This document shows, piece by piece, positions 19,680 to 26,942 of a DNA stretch of 64,000 bases. The position numbers and the translations under genes were made by a program. Numbering within the stretch: position 1 is the stretch's first letter; every line of letters begins with the position of its first letter. The notes under the pieces were generated by a model that was given only the letters and a program-made list of their open reading frames with translations, was not told the DNA's origin and did not search any database. Source of the DNA: Carpediemonas membranifera (Eukaryota; Fornicata); NCBI GenBank assembly GCA_019828565.1, contig JAHDYR010000053.1:496001-560000 (forward strand), read 5' to 3'.

Positions 19680-21023
19680 ATGGCTCCTTGGAACCGGCGC
19701 GATCGCTGCACGGAGCAGAAAGTTAACAAGATCGCCTTCGTTGTACTCTCCGAGTGGTCTGATCTCTCTGGTATTACTATCAAGTGGTCCACCATTAGTG
19801 AGGAAGACGCCGCTAATGGAAAGATCATCGCCGATCACTCCTTCATGGGCTGCCACGTGGAATCCAGCATGTCAGTTCAGATGAGCAGCGATGCGTTCGA
19901 TCCTTCTAACCAGGAGAAGGTCACATACGCCAACGTTCCTCGTTCTGCCCAAGGCGCCGCTGTTCCCGGCTTCCTAACCTCCGTGCAGTCCTTTAACCTC
20001 ACCGTAGCGGGCAAGACGAAGCTGTACATGTGCATCTCATGCCAATTCCAAGTCAACGAGATCTTCCATGCCCTTGCCGTTGTTTGCCCCGTTACCCCAA
20101 CCATACGGCATATCGTAGCTCCAATCCAGACTGTCATGCTGGACAAGGCGATGTACATCCAGCACGCGATAGCAGAAAACATCAAGAAAGCGCCCAAGCG
20201 AGGGCCCAAGTCAGCCCCGCTCGACCAGTCCCTCAAGGACAGACTCGAACGACTGCTGCTCGACCTAAGGACAGTTACCAAGGTCAACCAGACGCTGCCC
20301 GAGCCTTCAGACCTTAGTCCGATCCCCCCAGACCTCGACGAGAAGTTCTTCAATCGGGCAGTCACTGCGTTCGTCAAGTGTCGTTTCAGCGCTATTCTTT
20401 TCGTGAGCAATAAGCGGCGTGAGCCGATTGCCCATTATCTGCAGAGCCTGTTTGTTCATCTATCGCCCCGGCCGGAGCCACACGCGAACGTGATCGACCA
20501 GGTCATCGACTACACACCCGGCCTGACCTCCTGTATATTCACCCAATATTATCCCGATCTCAAGCGCGAGATTGTCCAACTTTTCATGACAAACCCATAC
20601 CAGGTCGCATTTATTGACGTCGACCGCGGTACTGCGTTTACGCCTCAGTTTGCTGACGATTGCACGGATGAGGCTGCCAGGCTGAGCTATTTGAAGGATC
20701 ACCATTCTCTCACAGATAAGTCGATCAATCGGACGCAGACCGGCGTGTCTAACATGGCTGCGGGGCTCTACCATAGCTTGAAGACTGCCCGGCCGACGCT
20801 CCAGGATTCGGTCGCCAAGAGGTGGACTTGCCTTATTCTGCACAATGCGACTCGAGCAGAGTCGCTGGAGCGGGTGAAGCAGATCAAGGCGGAAGAAGAC
20901 AGGCTGATGACTGTAGGGGCGGCTCTCGCCATGTCTGTGCGCCCTTCGCTGCTGGATTTGGACTTCACCCTCACTTACAAGACAAGAGTGCGGATTGCGT
21001 TCAATAGCGACATGGCGATATGA
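19680..21023 (+). CDS. C9orf72: C9orf72-like DENN-domain protein
   Basis: About 447 aa from the ATG at 19680 (MAPWNRRD); the frame is open further upstream but only through sequence overlapping the eIF2beta 3' end. The longin-like start KIAFVVLSEWSDLSGITIKW, then GKIIADHSFMGCHVE, parallels the C9orf72 segments ending HIWAPK and the HTLNGEI motif. The C-terminal half holds MTNPYQVAFIDVDRGTAFTP, equivalent to the APYPTTHIDVD motif of C9orf72. It is followed by the ARLSYLKD helix that matches RRYMRSEL. Length is close to the human 481 aa. C9orf72 acts with SMCR8 as a GAP for small GTPases in autophagy and lysosome control. The assignment rests on motif order and moderate similarity; a related DENN protein is possible. 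Confidence 0.65.
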   Translation: MAPWNRRDRCTEQKVNKIAFVVLSEWSDLSGITIKWSTISEEDAANGKIIADHSFMGCHVESSMSVQMSSDAFDPSNQEKVTYANVPRSAQGAAVPGFLTSVQSFNLTVAGKTKLYMCISCQFQVNEIFHALAVVCPVTPTIRHIVAPIQTVMLDKAMYIQHAIAENIKKAPKRGPKSAPLDQSLKDRLERLLLDLRTVTKVNQTLPEPSDLSPIPPDLDEKFFNRAVTAFVKCRFSAILFVSNKRREPIAHYLQSLFVHLSPRPEPHANVIDQVIDYTPGLTSCIFTQYYPDLKREIVQLFMTNPYQVAFIDVDRGTAFTPQFADDCTDEAARLSYLKDHHSLTDKSINRTQTGVSNMAAGLYHSLKTARPTLQDSVAKRWTCLILHNATRAESLERVKQIKAEEDRLMTVGAALAMSVRPSLLDLDFTLTYKTRVRIAFNSDMAI

Positions 21024-21305
21024 GCGTCAGATATATAGATGGCACGGATGCATAATATTGCTTGGAGCTTGTAAATTTAGGCTAGATGGGGCCAGTCTGT
21101 GGTTGGTCGTGGGCGAATTCGGACTTGACCTAAAACCTCGTTTTTCGATTTAAAAATTGCGCTACACCCCGTTCTCCAGTATTTCATGGTTCGGCAGCAT
21201 ATTTTACTGCTCTGACAGGGCTCCAATATATTCGTCGACACAACGTCGACACCCCCTCAATTTTTTTATGGCAGGAAAAAAGCTGTCGCGACGAGTTTGC
21301 TAGCT

Positions 21306-21906
21306 ATGGAGAACCAGCTTCTTTTTGGTAAGTGGTTTGTTGCTTTCTTTGCGTAATTCTTATTCTAGGAGCTTTGAGGATATCAAGTGCGAGGACCTCT
21401 CCCTTGAGGACTACATCACCGTCACTCCCCTTCGCGTTCCCCACTCCGCTGGTCGCTGGAGCACTAAGCGCTTCAAGAAGGCTTCCTGCCCCATCGTTGA
21501 GCGTCTTACCAACTCCATGATGTACCACGGCCGCAACACCGGCAAGAAGATGATGGCCATGAAGATCGTCGAGCACACCTTCGACCTCATCCACCTCTTC
21601 ACCGGTGAGAACCCCCTCCAGATCCTCGTCAACGCCGTCCAGAACTGCGGTGCCCGTGAGGATTCCACCCGTATCGGCCGTGGTGGTGTTGCCCGTCGCC
21701 AGGCCGTCGATGTCGCTCCCCTCCGCCGCGTTAACCAGTCTCTGTTCCTCCTTTCCAACGGTGCTCGTAACGCTTCCTTCCGCAACATCAAGACCATCGC
21801 TGAGTGCCTCTGCGAGGAGCTGATTGCTGCCGCCAACAACGACACCAAGTCCTACGCCCTTAAGAAGAAGGATGAGCTCGAGCGTGTTGCTGTCTCCAAC
21901 CGTTAA
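21306..21906 (+). CDS. RPS5: Ribosomal protein uS7 (RPS5), spliced
   Basis: Exon 1 21306-21334, exon 2 21369-21906, 188 aa. Splicing creates [11 protein letters not shown], matching the LFGKWS start of other eukaryotic RPS5. The rest is highly conserved: LPHSAGRW-like [74 protein letters not shown]-like [24 protein letters not shown], and the terminal [10 protein letters not shown]. The protein sits at the head of the small subunit near the mRNA exit. An early intron a few codons into a ribosomal protein gene is a common pattern in intron-poor eukaryotes. Confidence 0.97.
21335..21368 (+). other. 34-nt intron in RPS5
   Basis: Donor GTTTGT, identical to the cyclin intron; 3' end CTTATTCTAG. 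A nearer GTAAGT at 21328 looks like a better donor by textbook rules, but using it puts exon 2 out of frame. The GTTTGT donor gives TG-G (Trp) and the conserved LFGKWS. The branch-like CTTAT is one base farther from the acceptor than in the other introns, and the acceptor is TAG. Confidence 0.95.
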
Positions 21907-21979
21907 ATTGATGGTTTCGCTTCGTTTAATCGGGTTTGGGGGTTGGCGGTGGGAAGAGAAGAAACGACGATCACAAGAA

Positions 21980-22483
21980 ATGTCTGAGGGAGACATACAC
22001 AAAGCCGCCGCGGGTTTCTGGCTCAGTAGGCCTCTTGTGAACATCATTCAGTTCACATATCCCGCCTATGCGTCCTTCAAGGCTCTCCAGACTGACGAAC
22101 CAGACGATGATCAGCAGTGGCTGTCCTACTGGATCATTGTCGGCATATTCAACATCCTAGAGTTCTTCCTGGACATCATCATGCGGTTCCTGCCAGTTCC
22201 TTTCTACTACGAGTTCAAGATCCTCTTCCTTTTGTGGGCTCAACTCCCCTTCACCAAGGGCGCCTTCCACCTCTACAAAACCATCGTAGAGCCGTGGCTG
22301 AGGAAGTATGAGGGCTCTATTGATGAGGCCCTCGCTTCTGCTGGCTACAAGGGCAAGGTTCTTATCAAGAAGGGCCTGCATGAGCTCCTCGCTAGAGGTC
22401 AGAAGCTCACTGCCACCCAGAGCCAGCCGGGCGTGCAGTTCCAGGGTCTGGATGAGATAACAGAGTCGGAAAAGGACCAGTAA
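21980..22483 (+). CDS. YOP1: TB2/DP1/HVA22 (REEP5/Yop1) ER-shaping protein
   Basis: 167 aa from the ATG at 21980. Contains the TB2/DP1/HVA22 signature: a first hydrophobic hairpin (PLVNIIQFTYPAYASFKAL), a DDDQQWLSYWIIVGIFNILEF segment, and FYYEFKILFLLWAQLPFTKGA with HLYKTIVEPWLRKYE. These proteins insert reticulon-like hairpins in the ER membrane and generate tubular curvature. The C-terminal 45 residues are soluble and charged. The gene follows RPS5 by only 73 bp on the same strand. Confidence 0.95.
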   Translation: MSEGDIHKAAAGFWLSRPLVNIIQFTYPAYASFKALQTDEPDDDQQWLSYWIIVGIFNILEFFLDIIMRFLPVPFYYEFKILFLLWAQLPFTKGAFHLYKTIVEPWLRKYEGSIDEALASAGYKGKVLIKKGLHELLARGQKLTATQSQPGVQFQGLDEITESEKDQ

Positions 22484-22781
22484 ACTTATTGTACACGAAT
22501 CCACAGGGTGATGAGATTGCTCCTGTGGAAGCAGATGGGTAGGGTTCTTTAGTCTCTGGTTGTCAGCAGCAAGCTGATACACTGTGAAGAGGTGGCAGCA
22601 TGACTCCCGCTTCAAGGATCATCGGCCTCATTCGCCAGATTTGACCACCCCACCCGAGTCCTGGTAATTGGCTGGAATTTTTGGCACGTGAAGCAATGGA
22701 TGTGTAAGATTGATGAAGAGTCATGCCGTTGCGGTTTTGGCTCTCGACCTTTGATTCTTTCATTTTCGACAACTTTGCGGC

Positions 22782-24008
22782 ATGGAAGCGAGGTGCCAGC
22801 GGTTGGAGAGCTGCCTAAAGGAAGCACTAATAGAGAGAAACAGGCTTAGTGAATCCATTTTGGCGCATCAACAACGCACGAAGCAGCTGCAGCGACAGAT
22901 CGCCGATAGTAAGGCCCGCCAGCAGCTCCTAGAGCAGCAGCAAGCAAGATCGTTTGCCCAGGAGAATTTAGAACTGAAACAACAAGTAGACCATCTTCGC
23001 CGACAGCTATCAGAACAAGCTCATCAAGTTGGGTCACGTGACGACCAAATTACGGACCTCATCGAGCAAAATATCCATCTCCAGGCAGACCTAGAGGTTT
23101 GCAAGGAGCAGAAGGAACGGAGGACTCTCATCCCAGTCAAGGAGGCGGACCTAGACCCAGACCATGTCCTTTCAGTGCTCCAAGCAGCAGTTGACCGCGC
23201 CCAGCGTCGGAATGGGCTCGTCCAACTCAGCCCGCGTCTCCTCAGCATGCATCTAGCCTCATACACATCAATGGAGCGAGAATTTACTCGGATCAAGACT
23301 GTTTACGACGTGGCTGAAGAACAGTGGCGGAAGTACAAGAGCGAGGCAGATCACCTCCGGGGAAGTTCTACTGAAGAGCTGAATGAGTTGAGGAGCAAGC
23401 TGGACAGAGAGACAAGGCGTGCTGCCGAGTTTATGGAACGAGCCCGAGTGGCCGAGTGTCGGGCCGAGGACTTGGCCAGTAAGTTCGGGCGGCTCAAGTC
23501 ACAGCTGCGCCAACTCATGGCGAAGAAGCCGGCCGGGCATGAGAGGGAGCGACCGACCCAGGACCCGCCCCTGCCCCCAGCCCGGTATGATCGACAGGCA
23601 AATGTACCAAGCTCTCGAGATGTGAAGCCGAGAACGTTCGAGCCTCCAGCACATAGTCACCCCACGATAGCTGCACAGCAGGCAAACTTCGCGGCACCAA
23701 GGTCGCCCTTGGCCACAAGCTTGACCAAGCCGCGCAGAAACACCCGGCCTACCGAGCCTCAGATCGCCAACACAGCCTTTGGGCCAAACGAGCATGACTT
23801 TGACTCCCAGGCTGACGAGATGTTTGAATTTATCAACGGACTCGAGACGCCGGAGTCAACCATGATGGAGTCACAGTCGCAAGTCAAGTCGCCGGGTCGA
23901 CCGGATCTTGGATACATGCAGTGGGATGGGGACGCCGGGGCCAGGCAGTCGGGGGGCAGGGGGCGGCGGAGTAGTGTGGCATTCTCAGAGTTCAACCCAG
24001 ACGTCTGA
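22782..24008 (+). CDS. Hypothetical coiled-coil protein
   Basis: 408 aa, ATG start. The N-terminal 115 residues are a long Gln- and Leu-rich coiled coil (HQQRTKQLQRQIADSKARQQ). A helical region at 125-245 contains RLLSMHLASYTSMEREFTRI and a second coiled coil to MAKKP. The C-terminal 150 residues are Pro- and Arg-rich and look disordered. No family recognised; the organisation resembles centrosomal, basal-body or cytoskeletal scaffolds, but this is only an impression. Confidence 0.65.
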   Translation: MEARCQRLESCLKEALIERNRLSESILAHQQRTKQLQRQIADSKARQQLLEQQQARSFAQENLELKQQVDHLRRQLSEQAHQVGSRDDQITDLIEQNIHLQADLEVCKEQKERRTLIPVKEADLDPDHVLSVLQAAVDRAQRRNGLVQLSPRLLSMHLASYTSMEREFTRIKTVYDVAEEQWRKYKSEADHLRGSSTEELNELRSKLDRETRRAAEFMERARVAECRAEDLASKFGRLKSQLRQLMAKKPAGHERERPTQDPPLPPARYDRQANVPSSRDVKPRTFEPPAHSHPTIAAQQANFAAPRSPLATSLTKPRRNTRPTEPQIANTAFGPNEHDFDSQADEMFEFINGLETPESTMMESQSQVKSPGRPDLGYMQWDGDAGARQSGGRGRRSSVAFSEFNPDV

Positions 24009-24364
24009 GGTCGGTCCGAAAATGGGGCGTGCCTTATGATACTTAACAGCAGCCGTGTCGCTGGTGAGATCGCGCCGTCTGTCAGGCCGTTAACATGTGC
24101 ATGGCATATACGTACTACATATCGAGACACGGTGTATGTGGAGAATCAGGCGGCTGGACTGTGTAGCCAGTTTTATTATGTTAAACTATGGGGACGAGGG
24201 TTGGGATCAAGCAGAGCGTCTACTTCAGGGATGGCAAAGAGGACATCGACGTGAACACCGTGCTCTGGACAGAGCTGCTTGCCGATCATTTGATGAATGT
24301 GCAGTTTATGTCTCCACCAATGTGGTATTTAGAGGTTTATGTGGAGGATTCATGTAAAGGTGAC

Positions 24365-24667
24365 TTAAGCTGTCGACCCCCCTGGGATGAACTCCAGAGG
24401 ACTGAACAGGTTCAGTCTGACGGCCCACCTGTCGTACACCAGAAGGGTAGCGGACATGAGGGCGTCGACGATGGTAAGAGCGATGGTTCTGGGTGGGATC
24501 TTGGTTCTCGCTCCAGCAGAAACTAGGAATGCGGCAGCTTTGGACGCGCACATTGGGATGTTGGAGCCATCCGGCCGCGGATTGATCACAGTTGGTTTGA
24601 CGCGATAGTGCTTGTACTGTTCCTTTAGACTCAACAATTCTAATCCTGCGCGGCACACTACCTCCAC
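24365..24667 (-). pseudogene. Orphan protein-like fragment beside the Fanzor relic
   Basis: An open stretch of 100 codons without an ATG at its start. It reads like genuine protein (segments VNPRPDG-like INPRPDGSNIP and TIALTIVDALMSATLLVYDRW) with neighbourhood-typical codon choice. It overlaps the start of the Fanzor relic on the other strand by about 55 bp. I cannot name a family. It may be the broken 3' part of a gene disrupted when the relic was inserted, or chance. Confidence 0.3.
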
Positions 24668-26504
24668 TCACCCACTTCAGCCCTCGTCTGTACCATCTGG
24701 CTTTCGTGCTTTCAGTCGTCGGTCTGCACGAAATATATACACATTCACTTGCCTGCTTGCGTACGTCGCTGCATCTGCGCACGCGTTGACCCCACCGAGG
24801 ACGGTCAACCTGTTCGACGAGGAGGTCCTCAAGCAGATCGTCAGCATTGCTCAGCAAAAGGTGTCGAAGGCAAAGGCAGCGGATCGGTGCAGGTGGATTG
24901 GCGACCTGGCGATTTGGAGGGACCCTGACATAACCCCACTCGTCCGGGACTTCAGGGAAGCCTACGTTGGAATTGCAGCGCCATTTCAGAGCTGGTTGGG
25001 TGAGTACTCCACAGCCACCCGGGTCTGGCTCTCGCGCGCGTCACCCGGGTACCTGACCCGTCTTCGTGCTGGATTAGAACGGGTGCGTCCGCTCCTCCAT
25101 GATCGGCCGGGTGTTCGACAGGATTTTCTCGACACCCTAGGCGAGCTCGACACTGAGGTTGCCGCCATAGCCGCCGATCATGACAGGTATCATCCTCAAA
25201 TACATGCATTGCCCGAGGGGCAACGGGTGGGTCGCACTGGTACCGTGGCCGAGGCCCTCGTCGGTGTGCTGTCGTGCGTCACGCGCATGAGTGCTGCAGT
25301 GACCAAGCTGGTCACACTCACTCGTGCCGTGAACCTCGAGCTCAGTCAGGCCCTGCCAGAGCCGAAGCTCGTCCCGTTCGTGCCGATGGCACCGGTCAGG
25401 CCTGGGTTCATGACCCTCGAGCGCGGAGTAACAGCGCTCACCCCAGCGATGAAGAGGCGCCTCCGTGTGCACGTGAATTGGTCAGCAACTAAGAACTAGA
25501 CCACTGAGCAGGTTGATAGATACGAGCGTGATCACGGCGACATCACCAAGCTCCGCAGAGTGCTCTCTGTAAAGACTGACGGGGTCTCTGTTGCTGTGAC
25601 AGTTTGGGTGGGTCGCGAGAAATACCGTGGCGGTCGGGTGGCTGACCGGCCCACGTACAAAAAAGGTAGCAGCAACAAGCGGGCTCGGCTCGGTCAGGAT
25701 GACGCCGAGGCTACTCCTGCCCCGGACATTCAAGCTCTCATGGGCTTCGACCCTGGTGCTCGGTCGCTGGGCGGCTACACGATCCGCCGCCCAGACGGGC
25801 ATAGTGTATCTGGCGTACTCGCTAAGTGTGGCTACACTGCCACCCCCTCTTTCCGCGTGAATATGAGCGCAGCATCGTTCAAAACGACAAGTCTAGAGGC
25901 TCTCAAACAGTCGATTAGGTTTGTCCATGAGAATATCGTTCAGATCATCAACGAGGGGACGAGAAAGTGTTTCCGCCGTGCGACTTTTTGCCAATCACTG
26001 TCTGCGCCTGAAGCACTTCGCCCGGGCTGGACGTCAACTCCTGGATGATCTCGGCGGGCGCCCCCGGAGCCCATTCATCTCGAAGTCGCGTATGGGGCTG
26101 CACTGTTCGGTTCCGCCGGCACTCCCTCCTGTGCACCGTACCGCCACTTTGCTCGAGCACTTCCTGGCATAATGCTCCGGCACAACGTCGTCGTGAGTGT
26201 CACGATGGTCTCGGAATTCCGCACTTCCATCGTGTGCCCATACTGCAAAGCACACTTCAGACGTGTGGTGCACACACACCGCACCATGCTCTACCAGAAT
26301 CCTGCGTGCGAGGGAGCTCCATGGCGCGTTGAACGGCTACGTCGGCATCCCGAGCAGAGAGACATACATCTCAATCTCTCTCACCGAGATAAGAGCGCCA
26401 GCGAGAACATCCTTTGGTGCACCTTCGATGCAACTTCAGATCAGATAGAGCAATCTCCTTTCCATTACGGCACCCAGAGAGGTGCTCTTCCTCGCTATCA
26501 TTAA
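24612..26504 (+). pseudogene. Decayed Fanzor (eukaryotic TnpB-like RNA-guided nuclease)
   Basis: One reading frame runs through about 631 codons, interrupted by TAG at 25497 and TGA at 26046. Between about 25970 and 26065 the better frame is +1 relative to it (LFANHCLRLKHFARAGRQLL), implying a pair of compensating indels. The RuvC parts are clear: RuvC-I GFDPGARS (Asp codon 25749); VAYGAALFG then NVVVSVTMVSEFRTS (Glu codon 26214, at the position of the alternative Glu reported for Fanzors); the zinc-ribbon CPYC and NPACE; and RuvC-III HRDKSASENI (Asp codon 26388). The EFRTS-x-x-CPxC wording matches Fanzor1 proteins. The first 280 residues are not recognisable. No transposase lies beside it. 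Fanzors are RNA-guided DNA nucleases carried by eukaryotic transposons and giant viruses; this copy looks inactive. Confidence 0.8.
24637..24651. repeat. 15-nt direct repeat, left copy
   Basis: ATTCTAATCCTGCGC, repeated exactly at 26898-26912, brackets the Fanzor relic and the small ORF. An adjoining TCAACAATTCTA (24631-24642) recurs at 26622-26633. Together they may record an insertion or a local duplication. Confidence 0.4.
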
Positions 26505-26538
26505 CTTGCTAAGTTGAGCAAGCACGCGCTGCAGCGCG
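26505..26538. repeat. Two adjacent hairpin-forming palindromes at the Fanzor 3' end
   Basis: CTTGCT (26505-26510) pairs with AGCAAG (26517-26522) across a six-base loop. Three bases on lies a perfect 14-nt palindrome, CGCGCTGCAGCGCG (26525-26538). They begin directly after the last readable Fanzor codon. In TnpB and Fanzor systems the guide-RNA scaffold and element right end lie at this place, so this could be a remnant of that structure; this is inference from position and foldability alone. Confidence 0.4.
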
Positions 26539-26610
26539 CGTGATATGCTGCGCATGATTGATAGAGTATGATGAACCACACTGCGATCCTGATGCTGCTC
26601 GGATCACTCT

Positions 26611-26847
26611 GTGTTTTGGATTCAACAATTCTACGACGGAGCGAACTTGGACACAGTCGCAGCGACCCTTCACAAAACACTCAAGGCTGCTTCTGGTCCC
26701 CGCCCGCCCAAGAAGGCGTACATTCGCGCCGCCATCGCCGGACCCTTCATCCTGGACATGGTCCGCACCATCCACTCCTACAACCACACCGCCCAACAGG
26801 ACATCTCGTTCTGCCTGAGGCAAGGCTACTCGGCCGTTGATTACTAA
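26611..26847 (+). CDS. Small hypothetical ORF between Fanzor relic and WNK gene
   Basis: 78 codons from an ATG, product with segments LDTVAATLHKTLKAA, KKAYIRAAIAGPFILDMV and a terminal GYSAVDY. Codon choice (CTC, ATC, ACC, GTC) is like that of real neighbouring genes, and the peptide looks folded. No family recognised. It may be a small gene, or the surviving end of a larger broken one, since it lies in a disturbed interval with short repeats at both ends. Confidence 0.35.
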   Translation: MFWIQQFYDGANLDTVAATLHKTLKAASGPRPPKKAYIRAAIAGPFILDMVRTIHSYNHTAQQDISFCLRQGYSAVDY

Positions 26848-26897
26848 GCACCCCACCCGCGCCTTACCCTTTACGTGAGTTGGCTCATAAATGGATC

Positions 26898-26912
26898 ATT
26901 CTAATCCTGCGC
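26898..26912. repeat. 15-nt direct repeat, right copy
   Basis: Exact copy of 24637-24651, lying 31 bp upstream of the probable WNK start codon. See the left copy. Confidence 0.4.
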
Positions 26913-26942
26913 ACAACCAAGTATCATCGGCTCATTTGTTTC

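Noticed and set aside
21328-21368. RPS5 intron starting at GTAAGT (21328)
   Set aside because: Exon 2 would be read out of frame; the GTTTGT donor 7 nt later rebuilds the conserved LFGKWS.
25481-25511. Possible 31-nt intron removing the TAG at 25497 in the Fanzor relic
   Set aside because: GTCAGC...GAGCAG resembles an intron in size, but 31 nt is not a multiple of three and the sequence on both sides is in the same frame, so excision would break the protein. The donor also lacks the GTNNGT form.
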